From positions 297,665 through 361,664 of the forward strand of contig NZ_QVMU01000002.1 in assembly GCF_003605645.1 (NCBI RefSeq): 64,000 nucleotides of DNA, given 5' to 3'. Of this stretch, positions 35,382 to 45,308 are shown in pieces. Position 1 is the stretch's first letter. Each line of letters opens with the position of its first letter. Source of the DNA: Vibrio sinensis. GTDB taxonomy: Bacteria; Pseudomonadota; Gammaproteobacteria; Enterobacterales; Vibrionaceae. Both the position numbers and the translations under genes were made by a program. The notes under the pieces are model-generated. The model was not told the origin of the DNA. It ran no database searches and saw nothing but the letters and a program-made list of their open reading frames with translations.

Positions 35382-37313
35382 ATGAGCTATCGTGTCGATT
35401 TAGCGGTGCTTTCTGAGCAGAAGCCATTCTGCCGATTTGGTCTAACATTGCACAACCTTTCTGATCAAGATCTTACTGATTGGAAACTGCAGTTTATTCT
35501 TGATCGCTATATTCTTCCCGATAGCGTTACTCACGCAGAATGCCAACAAATCGGTAGCTTCTGCTCTATTACACCTGATACCAACAAGATCGCTGCCAAT
35601 CAATACTTTTACTGTGAATTTACACTTCGCACTGCTCCACTTCGTTTCTACAGCGATGGTTTGAAAGAGGCGTTAATTGTCGATATTCATGGCCAGGTAA
35701 AACATACCGTTCATGTGACTCCTATTGTGCTTGCGTCACCATTTAAACAACGTACCTCTCTACCTGACGTTGTTGAAAGCTCAATATCACTCATCCCAAA
35801 GCCTAACAGCATGGTATTGGATGATGGGTATTTTCATCTTACATCCACCAGCCAGATAACATTACAGACCTCATTAGCAGACAAAGCCGCCGCATGGTTA
35901 GAGTCAGAATTAACTTCGCTGTTTAGTTTTTCATTAAACCCTATCGGACATAGCGACATTGTATTTCGCAGTAACCCGACTTTAGATGAAAGTGAATACA
36001 AACTGAAAGTTAAAGCTTCAGGAGTCACCATTGAAGCTGGATCAACTTCTGGTTTCGTTCACGCTTGTGCAACGCTACTACAGTTACTTAAACCCGTAGA
36101 AAATAGCCTTAGCCTATCCGTCCCCTTAATAACGGTAAACGATAGTCCGCGTTTTAAATACCGTGGAATGATGCTCGATTGTGCTCGCCATTTTCACTCT
36201 GTTGAACAGGTGAAATACATTATCAATCACCTAGCTCGATACAAATTTAATACTTTTCATTGGCATCTTACCGATGACGAAGGATGGCGGGTTGAAATAA
36301 AAGCTTTTCCAGAATTGACTCGAACCGGCGCATTTCGTGGACCAAATCAGATTCTAGAACCTCAGTTTAGCCATCTTGGTCAAGACTATGGTGGATTCTA
36401 CAGCCAAGATGAGATTCGAGACGTCATCGCGTACGCACAAGATAGAGGCATTACCATTATTCCGGAAATCGATATTCCTGGGCATTGTCGTGCGGCAATT
36501 AAGTCTCTACCTCATCTATTATTTGATGAAAATGACCATTCTATATACCGCAGTATTCAACATTACTCCGATAACGTTCTATCACCGGCACTCGAGGGAA
36601 CTTATACCTTTCTCGATACTGTTTTAAGCGAAATTTCGCAGCTATTCCCAGCAAAATTGGTGCATATCGGTGCAGATGAAGTTCCCGATGGTGTATGGAG
36701 TGACAGTCCAAAATGTCAGGCTCTGATGCTGGAAATGGGATATCAAGATAGTAAAGAGTTGCAAGGACATCTACTTCGCTACGCAGAAAAAAAACTCCAT
36801 TCATTAGGCAAGCGTATGGTCGGCTGGGAAGAGGCACAACACGGCAATAAAGTGAGCAAGGATACGGTTATCTACTCATGGCTGAGTGAAGATGCTGCTT
36901 TGACGTGTGCCAAACAAGGTTTTGATGTGATTTTACAACCAGCCCAATCAACGTACCTCGATATGACACAAGACAACTCCCCATTTGAACCGGGCGTGAA
37001 TTGGGCCAGTGTTATTTCGCTGGAAAAAGCCTATCGCTACGAACCTCTTGAAATGGTTGCTGATTCTGATCCTATTCGTAAACGTATATTGGGTATTCAA
37101 TGTGCTTTGTGGTGTGAAATTATCATTCATCAATCACGTATAGATTATATGGTTTTTCCAAGGCTTTCTGCCATTGCTGAAGTTGGCTGGACGCAGAAAT
37201 CTCATCGACATTGGGAAGACTACCTCTCACGGTTAAAGGGGCATTTAACGTTGCTGGATAAACAGGACGTCAAATACCGACAACCATGGGATAACGACAA
37301 TTGTGAAAAATAA
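35382..37313 (+). CDS. Beta-N-acetylhexosaminidase, GH20
   Basis: This cytoplasmic enzyme releases GlcNAc or analogues from the non-reducing ends of imported oligosaccharides. The 643-residue protein starts at ATG 35382 (AAGGG upstream), ten bases after gspK, and has no signal peptide. It has an N-terminal carbohydrate-binding-like domain (about 1-125), a GH20b domain (about 135-260) and a TIM-barrel catalytic domain opening with YRGMMLDCARHF. The catalytic Asp-Glu pair is in HIGADEVPDGVW (about 430-441). The W-rich end of the barrel (WCEIIIHQ) is intact. Confidence 0.93.
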   Translation: MSYRVDLAVLSEQKPFCRFGLTLHNLSDQDLTDWKLQFILDRYILPDSVTHAECQQIGSFCSITPDTNKIAANQYFYCEFTLRTAPLRFYSDGLKEALIVDIHGQVKHTVHVTPIVLASPFKQRTSLPDVVESSISLIPKPNSMVLDDGYFHLTSTSQITLQTSLADKAAAWLESELTSLFSFSLNPIGHSDIVFRSNPTLDESEYKLKVKASGVTIEAGSTSGFVHACATLLQLLKPVENSLSLSVPLITVNDSPRFKYRGMMLDCARHFHSVEQVKYIINHLARYKFNTFHWHLTDDEGWRVEIKAFPELTRTGAFRGPNQILEPQFSHLGQDYGGFYSQDEIRDVIAYAQDRGITIIPEIDIPGHCRAAIKSLPHLLFDENDHSIYRSIQHYSDNVLSPALEGTYTFLDTVLSEISQLFPAKLVHIGADEVPDGVWSDSPKCQALMLEMGYQDSKELQGHLLRYAEKKLHSLGKRMVGWEEAQHGNKVSKDTVIYSWLSEDAALTCAKQGFDVILQPAQSTYLDMTQDNSPFEPGVNWASVISLEKAYRYEPLEMVADSDPIRKRILGIQCALWCEIIIHQSRIDYMVFPRLSAIAEVGWTQKSHRHWEDYLSRLKGHLTLLDKQDVKYRQPWDNDNCEK

Positions 37314-37317
37314 CGAC

Positions 37318-37338
37318 CTAACAGCTAACCACTGTTAG
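37318..37338 (+). repeat. Intercistronic hairpin before chbP
   Basis: Seven-base arms ctaacag (37318-37324) / ctgttag (37332-37338) lie just after the GH20 stop with no T run following. It is a candidate mRNA processing or stability element. Confidence 0.4.
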
Positions 37339-37399
37339 TTGCATTCTCTCGCTGACATTTTCAACCACCTCAATGTGGCTTGGTAAAAAGGAAATTAAC

Positions 37400-39808
37400 A
37401 TGAAATACGGCTATTTCGATAACGACAATCGCGAATATGTCATTACACGTCCAGACGTGCCTGCGCCATGGACAAACTATTTGGGCACAGAGAAATTCTG
37501 CACGGTTATCTCACATAACGCGGGTGGTTACTCTTTCTATAACTCTCCTGAGTACAATCGCGTCACCAAGTTCCGCCCAAATGCCACCTTTGATCGACCT
37601 GGACATTATGTTTACTTGCGTGACGATGAAACGGGAGATTACTGGTCAATCTCATGGCAACCCGTGGCGAAGAGCCTAGATGAAGCTAGCTACGAAGTGC
37701 GTCATGGTCTCTCTTATTCGAAGTTCAAATGTGATTACAATGGTATTGAAGCAACTAAAACTCTGTTTGTACCGAAAGGTGAAGATGCTGAAGTTTGGGA
37801 TGTTGTGATCAAAAATACCTCTGATAAGCCACGTACTATCAGTGCATTCTCATATGTAGAATTCTCTTTCAGCCATATCCAATCAGATAACCAAAACCAT
37901 CAAATGTCTTTGTACTCTGCAGGGACGTCTTACAATGATGGCGTAATCGAATATGATCTTTACTACAACACTAACGATTTCGAAGGTTTCTACTACCTAG
38001 CATCAACGTTTGACCCAGATTCATATGACGGTCAACGTGATAGCTTCTTAGGCGCATACCGCGACGAAGCAAATCCACTCGCCGTTGAGCAAGGTAAGTG
38101 TTTTAACACAGCGCAGACATGCTACAACCACTGTGGCTCTTTACATAAACAATTTGTTATCCAACCAGGCCAAGAAGTTCACTTTGTTTACATCCTTGGT
38201 ATCGGTAAAGGCAACGGTGAGCGTTTACGAGCGAAATACCAAAATCTTGCAGAAGTAGACAGCGCATTTGCTGGCATCAAAGCACACTGGGATGAGCGCT
38301 GTGCAAAATTCCAAGTGAAATCGCCTAATGAAGGTCTAGATACCATGATCAACGCTTGGACTCTTTACCAAGCAGAAACCTGTGTGGTTTGGTCTCGCTT
38401 TGCTTCATTTATCGAAGTGGGCGGTCGTACTGGCTTGGGCTACCGTGATACTGCGCAAGATGCTATTTCTGTACCTCACGCAAACCCAGCGATGACTCGT
38501 AAACGCATAGTTGATCTGCTTCGCGGTCAGGTGAAAGCGGGATACGGTCTACACCTATTCGATCCAGACTGGTTCGATCCAGAAAAAGCCGATGTTAAGC
38601 CATCTAAATCGCCAACGGTTGTCCCAACTCCGTCCGATGAAGATAAGATCCATGGCATTGACGATACTTGTTCTGACGATCACTTATGGCTTGTTCCAAC
38701 TATCTGTAAATATGTGATGGAAACCGGCGAGCACGACTTCTTCAACGAAGAGATCCCTTACGCAGATGGCGGCGTTGCAACGGTATACGACCACATGAAA
38801 GCAGCCCTAGACTTCTCTGCAGAATACGTTGGTCAAACCGGTATATGTAAAGGCCTACGCGCTGACTGGAACGACTGTCTAAACCTAGGTGGTGGCGAGT
38901 CTTCAATGGTCTCTTTCCTGCATTTTTGGGCACTACAAGAGTTTATCGATCTAGCAAAATTCTTAGGTAAAGACGAAGACGTTAAAAAATACACCATCAT
39001 GGCTGCAAACGTTCGCGAAGCGTGTGAAACACATCTTTGGGATGACGAGGGGGGTTGGTACATTCGTGGTCTAACCAAACATGGTGACAAGATCGGTACA
39101 GCGCAACAATCACAAGGCCGTGTACACCTTGAGTCAAACACCCTAGCAGTACTCTCTGGCGCTGTATCTCAAGAGCGTGGCAAAAAAGCGATGGATGCCG
39201 TCGATGAAAACCTATTCTCAGAATACGGTCTACACCTAAACTCGCCATCGTTTTCAACACCAAATGATGACATCGGTTTCGTCACTCGCGTTTACCAAGG
39301 CGTGAAAGAAAATGGTGCGATCTTCTCACATCCAAATCCATGGGCATGGGTGGCAGAAGCAAAACTGGGCCGTGGCGACCGTGCAATGAAGTTCTACGAT
39401 GCACTCAACCCATACAACCAAAACGACATGATTGAAAAACGTTATGCAGAGCCCTACTCATACGTTCAGTTCATCATGGGCCGAGATCACCAAGACCACG
39501 GTCGTGCCAACCACCCATGGTTGACTGGTACATCTGGCTGGGCATATTTCGCCGTAACTAACTTTATTCTTGGCGTGCGTACCGGCTTCGATGGTCTAAC
39601 TATCGATCCATGTATCCCTACAAACTGGCCTGGGTTTGAAGTGACTCGCCAATGGTTAGGTGCGACTTATAACATCAAAGTAGTTAACCCCGATTCGGTC
39701 AGCAAAGGCGTTAAGTCGATTACCGTAAACGGTGAAGCAGTAAATGGTGTATCTGTGCCAATCCAACCTGCTGATTCTGTAAACGAAGTTATCGTAACTC
39801 TCGGTTAA
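37400..39808 (+). CDS. chbP: N,N'-diacetylchitobiose phosphorylase, GH94
   Basis: ChbP cleaves (GlcNAc)2 with phosphate to give GlcNAc-1-phosphate and GlcNAc, saving ATP. From ATG 37400 (AAGGAA upstream) the product is 802 residues, matching the known Vibrio enzyme length. It opens with MKYGYFDNDNREYVI and contains the catalytic acid in RADWNDCLNLGG, with Asp492 at exactly the position of the characterised V. proteolyticus enzyme. The (alpha/alpha)6 barrel motif TGTSGWAYFAVTNFILGV lies near the C-terminus. The frame is open nine codons earlier without a good site. Confidence 0.96.
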   Translation: MKYGYFDNDNREYVITRPDVPAPWTNYLGTEKFCTVISHNAGGYSFYNSPEYNRVTKFRPNATFDRPGHYVYLRDDETGDYWSISWQPVAKSLDEASYEVRHGLSYSKFKCDYNGIEATKTLFVPKGEDAEVWDVVIKNTSDKPRTISAFSYVEFSFSHIQSDNQNHQMSLYSAGTSYNDGVIEYDLYYNTNDFEGFYYLASTFDPDSYDGQRDSFLGAYRDEANPLAVEQGKCFNTAQTCYNHCGSLHKQFVIQPGQEVHFVYILGIGKGNGERLRAKYQNLAEVDSAFAGIKAHWDERCAKFQVKSPNEGLDTMINAWTLYQAETCVVWSRFASFIEVGGRTGLGYRDTAQDAISVPHANPAMTRKRIVDLLRGQVKAGYGLHLFDPDWFDPEKADVKPSKSPTVVPTPSDEDKIHGIDDTCSDDHLWLVPTICKYVMETGEHDFFNEEIPYADGGVATVYDHMKAALDFSAEYVGQTGICKGLRADWNDCLNLGGGESSMVSFLHFWALQEFIDLAKFLGKDEDVKKYTIMAANVREACETHLWDDEGGWYIRGLTKHGDKIGTAQQSQGRVHLESNTLAVLSGAVSQERGKKAMDAVDENLFSEYGLHLNSPSFSTPNDDIGFVTRVYQGVKENGAIFSHPNPWAWVAEAKLGRGDRAMKFYDALNPYNQNDMIEKRYAEPYSYVQFIMGRDHQDHGRANHPWLTGTSGWAYFAVTNFILGVRTGFDGLTIDPCIPTNWPGFEVTRQWLGATYNIKVVNPDSVSKGVKSITVNGEAVNGVSVPIQPADSVNEVIVTLG

Positions 39809-39859
39809 ATCCGATGGGCAGCTTATTACTGGCTGCCCTCTTTTTCTAAGGAAGATCCT

Positions 39860-41272
39860 ATGATCCAATTTGGTACAGGTGGCTGGCGCGCCTTTATTGG
39901 GGAAGAGTTTACTAGAGATAATGTCCGTCTTGTTGCTCAAGCGGTCGCAAACATCATTAACGATGAGGGCGTGGCCGAAAACGGCTTTGTGGTTGGCTAT
40001 GATCGCCGCTTTCTTTCAGACAAAGCGGGCCGGTGGTTCTCTGAGGTATTAGCTGCGAACAATGTCATTGTCAGTTTTATCGACAAATTTGTTCCAACAC
40101 CTATCGTCATGTTTAAGGCAAAAGAGATGGATTGCGCCTATTCTGCGTGTATCACAGCCTCTCATAACCCGGCTGACTACAACGGCATCAAGATTTTTAT
40201 TAAAGGCGGCCGTGATGCAGATGAGATCATTACACAAAAAGTAGAAACTCAAATCGCTCAGCTTACTCAAGCACAAGTACTCAGTGTTGAATTTGAACAA
40301 GCTGTTGAGAACCAAACCATTCGTATCATTAATCCAATGAACGATTTCGTTGATTCCATCATCAACTTCATTGATATCGAAGCAATCAAGAAAGCCAATT
40401 TGCGCGTATTGATTGATCCTATGTTTGGTGTGGCAAAAAATGCTCTACAAACTGTATTGATCAATGGTCGCTGTGATGTTGACGTAATTAATGATGGCAA
40501 AAACCCAGACTTTGGTGGCCTTATGCCATCCCCCAATGCCGCAACACTTTATCGTCTGAAACACCTTGTTGCCGCAGAAGGGTATGACATTGGTATCGGA
40601 ACTGATGGCGATGCTGACCGTTTAGGTATTATTGATGAGAAAGGTAACTTCATTCACCCTAATGAAGTCTTACTGTTACTTTACTATTACTTACTGGAAT
40701 ACAAAGGTTGGAAAGGTTCTGTGGTTAGAAATATCGCGACCACTCATCTTCTTGATCGCGTTGCAGAAGATCACGGCGAAAAGAGCTTTGAGGTTCCCGT
40801 AGGCTTTAAACACATAAGCTCTCAAATGGAAGCAGATGATTCTTTAATTGGTGGGGAAAGTTCAGGTGGTTTAACCATCCGTGGACACATCAAAGGCAAA
40901 GATGGCGTCTTCGCATCAAGCTTGCTGGTTGAGATGATCTCGGTGACGGGTAAAAAACTTTCTGAACTACTTGAAGAAATCTACGCGCGCTACGGCTATG
41001 CCTACACCGCTGAGGGCGATTGCACTTTCAAAGCCACTCAGAAACAAGACTTATACAATCGAATTTATGTCGAAAAGCAATTGCCTAATTTCGACTTTGA
41101 AATCGAACGCGTCAGCTATGAAGATGGCGCTAAAGTTTACTTCAAAAATGGCGGCTGGGTGATTGCTCGTTTCTCCGGAACAGAGCCACTACTGCGTATT
41201 TTTGCAGAAATGGCCGACAAAGAAACGGCGGAAAGTATCTTGCTACAAATGAAAGACTTTTTAAAAATCTAA
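39860..41272 (+). CDS. Phosphohexomutase of the chitobiose operon (probable GlcNAc-1-P mutase)
   Basis: This 470-residue alpha-D-phosphohexomutase probably converts GlcNAc-1-phosphate from ChbP into GlcNAc-6-phosphate for NagA/NagB. The phosphoserine loop is TASHNPADYNG (about 94-104), the metal loop GTDGDADRLG (about 246-255), the sugar-ring loop GGESSGG (about 333-339) and the phosphate-binding end RFSGTEPLLRIF. It is 51 bp after chbP and closes the operon with a terminator. It is more like phosphoglucomutase/phosphomannomutase than like GlmM at 323. The substrate is inferred from context. Confidence 0.9.
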   Translation: MIQFGTGGWRAFIGEEFTRDNVRLVAQAVANIINDEGVAENGFVVGYDRRFLSDKAGRWFSEVLAANNVIVSFIDKFVPTPIVMFKAKEMDCAYSACITASHNPADYNGIKIFIKGGRDADEIITQKVETQIAQLTQAQVLSVEFEQAVENQTIRIINPMNDFVDSIINFIDIEAIKKANLRVLIDPMFGVAKNALQTVLINGRCDVDVINDGKNPDFGGLMPSPNAATLYRLKHLVAAEGYDIGIGTDGDADRLGIIDEKGNFIHPNEVLLLLYYYLLEYKGWKGSVVRNIATTHLLDRVAEDHGEKSFEVPVGFKHISSQMEADDSLIGGESSGGLTIRGHIKGKDGVFASSLLVEMISVTGKKLSELLEEIYARYGYAYTAEGDCTFKATQKQDLYNRIYVEKQLPNFDFEIERVSYEDGAKVYFKNGGWVIARFSGTEPLLRIFAEMADKETAESILLQMKDFLKI

Positions 41273-41301
41273 CACACTCAATTTCCTATAAGTGCAATTT
41301 T

Positions 41302-41327
41302 ACCCGGCCTTGTGCCGGGATTTTTTT
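41302..41327 (+). terminator. Terminator of the chitin operon
   Basis: The stem cccggc (41303-41308) / gccggg (41314-41319) is followed by a run of seven T, 30 bp past the last gene. Confidence 0.85.
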
Positions 41328-41350
41328 GCTCAGCTACTTTGCTCGGCTAC
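41325..41350. repeat. 13-bp imperfect tandem repeat
   Basis: tttgctcagctac is followed directly by tttgctcggctac, one mismatch in 13, starting in the T run of the terminator. It is probably a small slippage duplication. Confidence 0.5.
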
Positions 41351-41451
41351 TTAGCGACTATCTTTGGCTATCGAGAAACCTTGACTATCTAGGCCGATAA
41401 TAGAAGCTAGTCATCGCTATTTTCGGTTGGAATTAAGTAATCCGATTTTAA

Positions 41452-42483
41452 TTAAAAAGCGAGGATCCCTTGAGTATCCACTTTCACCGATACCGTCTGA
41501 CCAATTGAAATCGCTTCTGTTGAGCTAGCAAACAAACGACTACCATTAGCATCAATCACATATCGACAGTGATCACCCATAAATTGCTGCTCAAGAACAG
41601 TTACACCGCTTTCCTCTGCCGCTGTGATTTGGACGTGTTGTGGACGAAGTAATAACTCACATGCACTATCCAACTCAATCTGCTGCTGAGCTTGCGCTTC
41701 AACTAAACCTAACTCAGTTTCAAATTCTGTCTCAGAAATTCGCGTGGCTTTTAAGTAGCTGCCACCACCCAAAAAGTCAGCAACAAACTTGCTTGATGGT
41801 TGGTAGTAGAGTTCACTCGCCGTTCCGTATTGCTCTATCACGCCATGATGCATTACTGCCATCTTGTCAGCAAATGCAAATGCCTCTTCACGACTATGAG
41901 TAACAAAGATAGCGGTGACGCCTTGTTGTTTGAAGATCTTACGAATCTCACCAATTAGCTCATGACGGACTTGCGTATCAATGTTTGAAAATGGTTCATC
42001 CAACAGCAGCAAATCCGGCTTATAAGCTAAAGAACGGGCTATCGCGACGCGTTGTTGCTGTCCACCAGAAAGTTGATGGGGATAACGCTCGGCAAACTGA
42101 TCAAGATGCACTAATTCCAGCATTTCTTTCACCTTGCTACGCTTTTCCTCTGCACTCATGCCTTGTAACCCAAACGCCACATTCTGCTCCACCGTTAAGT
42201 GAGGAAACAGCGCATAATCTTGGAAAATCATTCCAATATTTCGTTGCTCAGGTGGCATCCAGTTTTGACCATCATCAATCGTCATTGAATTCAGAGTCAT
42301 AGAACCAGAACTAAGAGGAAGCAAGCCTGCAATCGCTTTGAGTAGCGTGGTCTTACCGCAACCACTTGCACCAAGTAAGCAGACAATTTCCCCTTGCTCA
42401 ACGTCAAGAGATAAAGCATCTAAAATCGTCGTTTGCTCATCATATTTGCACGTTAAATTATGAATTGATAATGCACTACTCAT
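41452..42483 (-). CDS. fbpC: Fe3+ ABC transporter ATPase FbpC
   Basis: This 343-residue ATPase energises ferric iron import. Walker A is GASGCGKTT (about 37-45), signature LSGGQQQR, Walker B LLLLDEPFSNID and switch VTHSREEA. A C-terminal TOBE-like domain (LLLRPQHVQITAAEESG) completes the FbpC/PotA class. Its start overlaps the fbpB stop by one base (TGATG on the minus strand), which implies translational coupling. Confidence 0.93.
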   Translation of the reverse strand: MSSALSIHNLTCKYDEQTTILDALSLDVEQGEIVCLLGASGCGKTTLLKAIAGLLPLSSGSMTLNSMTIDDGQNWMPPEQRNIGMIFQDYALFPHLTVEQNVAFGLQGMSAEEKRSKVKEMLELVHLDQFAERYPHQLSGGQQQRVAIARSLAYKPDLLLLDEPFSNIDTQVRHELIGEIRKIFKQQGVTAIFVTHSREEAFAFADKMAVMHHGVIEQYGTASELYYQPSSKFVADFLGGGSYLKATRISETEFETELGLVEAQAQQQIELDSACELLLRPQHVQITAAEESGVTVLEQQFMGDHCRYVIDANGSRLFASSTEAISIGQTVSVKVDTQGILAF

Positions 42484-44108
42484 CAGTGTGTTTGCTCCAA
42501 AGAACGGTTAACTATTACTAGGGGGATTAACCCAACCAATACCAAAAGAACCGCAGGTAACGCCGCAAGTTCCAAGTGCTCATCTGAAGCAAAGTTATAG
42601 ACGTAAGTGGCTAACGTCTCAAAGTTAAATGGACGCAATAATAATGCAGCATTCAACTCTTTCATCGACTCAATAAATACCAGTAACGCCGCAATTAAAG
42701 CACCACGACGAATCAGTGGGAAATGGACTCGTTTTAGCATTTGATTGGAGTTACACCCCATGGTTCGAGCGGCCATATCCAAAGATGGCGAAACCTTATT
42801 AAGATTACTTTCAATACTGCCAATCGCTACTGCTGAAAAGCGGACCACCAGCGCTAAAATCAAAGCAAATATCGAACCGGAGAAAATCAATCCAGGTCGC
42901 CCCCACTCCATCACTTTTGCAATGTCATTAACCGTATGATCTAGAAAAACAACCGGAACCATAACGCCAATGGCCAGTACCGTACCAGGTACCGCATACC
43001 CCAAAGAAGACATACGCATAAACAGTACATTTTGACGACTTGGATTTAAACGTTGGCTAAAATTCACAATCAACGCGATACCAACAGCGATAACTGCTGC
43101 GATAATCGACACATTTAAACTGTTGAGTGCATACTCTCTAAATTCAGCGGTCCAACTTTGACCAAAATACTTATAGGCATAAATACATAACTGGCCCAAT
43201 GGAAAAATAAACGCAACGGCGACTAATCCCCAACACCAAGTTAATGCCAGCCATTTTTTCCAACCAGATAGTTCATATCGAAAATCTTCGCGACTACTAA
43301 ACTGGTTTTGAAATAATTTTTGCTTACGACGACTAAAACGCTCGGCACTAAGCAGCAAGATCACGAATACCAGCATTATTGCCGAAATTTTCGCTGCAGC
43401 TGTCAAGCTCGAATAACCAAGCCAAGTATCATAGACGGCGGTCGTTAACGTACTGACAGCAAAATAGCTCACCGTACCAAAATCACCAATCGTTTCCATC
43501 GCAACAAGAGATAAACCCACCGCCATTGAGGGGCGAACAAGAGGTAACGATATACGACGAAAGCTTTGCCAAGGTGAGCACTTCAATAAGCGAGCAGATT
43601 GAAGCAAAGAAACATTTTGCTCCATAAAGGCCGCGCGGCATAAGAGGTAAACATACGGATAGAGAACCAACGCGAGAACAACGGTTGCACCACCTAACGT
43701 TCGAATATCAGGAAACCAATACTCTCCCGGCCCCCATCCTGTCAGATCGCGTAATAAAACCTGAATAGGACCGGCAAAATCAAACCAATCAGTAAAAATG
43801 TAGCCAACGATATAACCAGGCATTGCCAAAGGCAAAACTAGCGCCCATTGCAAGACTCGTTCGGTGGGTAAGCGACACATCGCCATCAACCAAGCTGATG
43901 GAATACCAAAAACTAAAGATAGCAACATCACACCAATGGCCAGTGCGATAGTGTTGAATGTATAGGTAGGGAGTACGGTAGACATCAGATGGGCAAAGAG
44001 CTCATCTGTTTCACCAATAGCCGTAAAAAATATTGCCAGAATAGGTAAAACCAGCAGCAAGGCGATTGTCCCACTACTGGTTTTCCAAAAATAATTTTTT
44101 TCTTTCAT
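42483..44108 (-). CDS. fbpB: Fe3+ ABC transporter permease FbpB
   Basis: This 541-residue fused permease has two binding-protein-dependent transport modules of about six helices each. EAA loops are recognisable in each half (LLQSARLLKCSPWQSFRRI and LDMAARTMGCNSNQMLKRV). That double layout is typical of FbpB/SfuB/HitB ferric permeases. It lies 100 bp after fbpA with a hairpin between them, and ends in fbpC. Confidence 0.93.
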   Translation of the reverse strand: MKEKNYFWKTSSGTIALLLVLPILAIFFTAIGETDELFAHLMSTVLPTYTFNTIALAIGVMLLSLVFGIPSAWLMAMCRLPTERVLQWALVLPLAMPGYIVGYIFTDWFDFAGPIQVLLRDLTGWGPGEYWFPDIRTLGGATVVLALVLYPYVYLLCRAAFMEQNVSLLQSARLLKCSPWQSFRRISLPLVRPSMAVGLSLVAMETIGDFGTVSYFAVSTLTTAVYDTWLGYSSLTAAAKISAIMLVFVILLLSAERFSRRKQKLFQNQFSSREDFRYELSGWKKWLALTWCWGLVAVAFIFPLGQLCIYAYKYFGQSWTAEFREYALNSLNVSIIAAVIAVGIALIVNFSQRLNPSRQNVLFMRMSSLGYAVPGTVLAIGVMVPVVFLDHTVNDIAKVMEWGRPGLIFSGSIFALILALVVRFSAVAIGSIESNLNKVSPSLDMAARTMGCNSNQMLKRVHFPLIRRGALIAALLVFIESMKELNAALLLRPFNFETLATYVYNFASDEHLELAALPAVLLVLVGLIPLVIVNRSLEQTH

Positions 44109-44179
44109 TGCCTAATTACATCAAGGCTATACAAGAGATAAATGCGGGTGCAAATACATCTCATATCCTTTTTAAAGTT

Positions 44180-44201
44180 AAGGGGTACAGTTATACCCCT
44201 T
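44180..44201 (-). terminator. Hairpin between fbpA and fbpB
   Basis: The perfect stem aaggggta (44180-44187) / tacccctt (44194-44201) with a six-base loop lacks a real T run on the minus strand. It more likely stabilises or partly attenuates the fbpA message, giving excess binding protein, than fully terminates. Confidence 0.5.
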
Positions 44202-44208
44202 GCACTTA

Positions 44209-45222
44209 TTAAAGGTCAAATTTCACTTCGTCTAAAAGCTTAATTGCCGCAGCATGGTGCGATGCAATATCATCAAGTGAAATTGGATCCGCTTTGAACT
44301 CACCCCATGAAGCAACCAACTCAGATGGTTTCACACCTGGTTTTACTGGGTACTCATAGTTTACTTCTGCGTACATTTGTTGTGCTTTATCACCCGTTAA
44401 AAATTCCATTAACTTAAGAGCATTCTCTTGGTTTGGCGCGTATTTAGCCATTGCCATACCTGAAATATTAACGTGCGTACCCGTTGTTTCTTGGTTAGGG
44501 AAGTTAATGTAAACTGAATCTGCCCACGCTTTTTGCTCAGCGTCGTTAACCATTTTACCTAGGTAATAGCTGTTACCTAATGCAACGTCACATAAGCCTT
44601 CTTTGATCGCTTTCACTTGTGCGCGATCATTACCTTGAGGCTTACGAGCTAAGTTTGCCTTTACACCTTCAAGCCATTGTTTCGTTGCAGCTTCGCCATT
44701 TTCAGCGATCATTGCCGAAACAAGAGAGACATTATATGGGTGCTTACCGCTACGAGTACAAATCTTACCTTTGAATTCAGGCTTTGCGAGATCGGCGTAG
44801 TTGAAGTCATCACCTAGCTTACCGACACGGTCACGAGAAGAGTAAACATTACGTGTACGTAGTGTTAGAGCAAACCACTCGTTTTCTTTATCTTGATATT
44901 GTGCAGGAACATTAGCTTCAATCACTTCACTGTCTACACTTTGTACCAAACCTTTATTGGTCAATTCTGCTAGACGGCTAATATCTGTAGTTAGAACCAC
45001 ATCTGCCGGACTATATTCGCCTTCTTGAGCCAATTTTTCCGCTAAACCTTTCTTAGCAAACTTCACATTTACCTTAATGCCAGTTTCTTTAGTAAATTCA
45101 TTGAACATTGGTTCAACAAGAAACGGCTGGCGATAAGAGTAGACGTTGACTTCTTCAGCTGCCATTGCTGCTGGAGATAATGTTGCACATGCAATTGCTG
45201 AAAGAGTTAGCAGTTTTTTCAT
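44209..45222 (-). CDS. fbpA: Periplasmic Fe3+-binding protein FbpA
   Basis: This periplasmic receptor passes ferric iron to FbpBC. The 337-residue precursor has a signal peptide (MKKLLTLSAIACATLSPAAM, cleavage near MAA-EEV). The mature N-terminus EVNVYSYRQPFLVEPMF is typical of FutA/FbpA proteins, and the tyrosine pair GNSYYLGK (about 217-224) supplies the usual iron ligands. A sigma70 promoter and a Fur-like box stand just upstream. Confidence 0.93.
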   Translation of the reverse strand: MKKLLTLSAIACATLSPAAMAAEEVNVYSYRQPFLVEPMFNEFTKETGIKVNVKFAKKGLAEKLAQEGEYSPADVVLTTDISRLAELTNKGLVQSVDSEVIEANVPAQYQDKENEWFALTLRTRNVYSSRDRVGKLGDDFNYADLAKPEFKGKICTRSGKHPYNVSLVSAMIAENGEAATKQWLEGVKANLARKPQGNDRAQVKAIKEGLCDVALGNSYYLGKMVNDAEQKAWADSVYINFPNQETTGTHVNISGMAMAKYAPNQENALKLMEFLTGDKAQQMYAEVNYEYPVKPGVKPSELVASWGEFKADPISLDDIASHHAAAIKLLDEVKFDL

Positions 45223-45243
45223 AGGTTCAATCCTTTAATATCG

Positions 45244-45262
45244 AAATGATAATGTCTATCAG
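45244..45262 (-). promoter_or_regulatory. Fur-box-like operator of fbpA
   Basis: The minus strand reads CTGATAGACATTATCATTT, which resembles the GATAATGATWATCATTATC Fur consensus, strongest in its right half. It lies immediately downstream of the -10 box, so bound Fur would block transcription. Confidence 0.55.
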
Positions 45263-45269
45263 TTGCGTT

Positions 45270-45297
45270 ATTATATTCATCTTTATTTAGAAAACAA
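45270..45297 (-). promoter_or_regulatory. Sigma70 promoter of fbpA
   Basis: On the minus strand TTGTTT (45297-45292), a 16-base spacer and a perfect TATAAT (45275-45270) precede fbpA by about 50 bp. Confidence 0.6.
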
Positions 45298-45308
45298 TGC
45301 TAATACAA

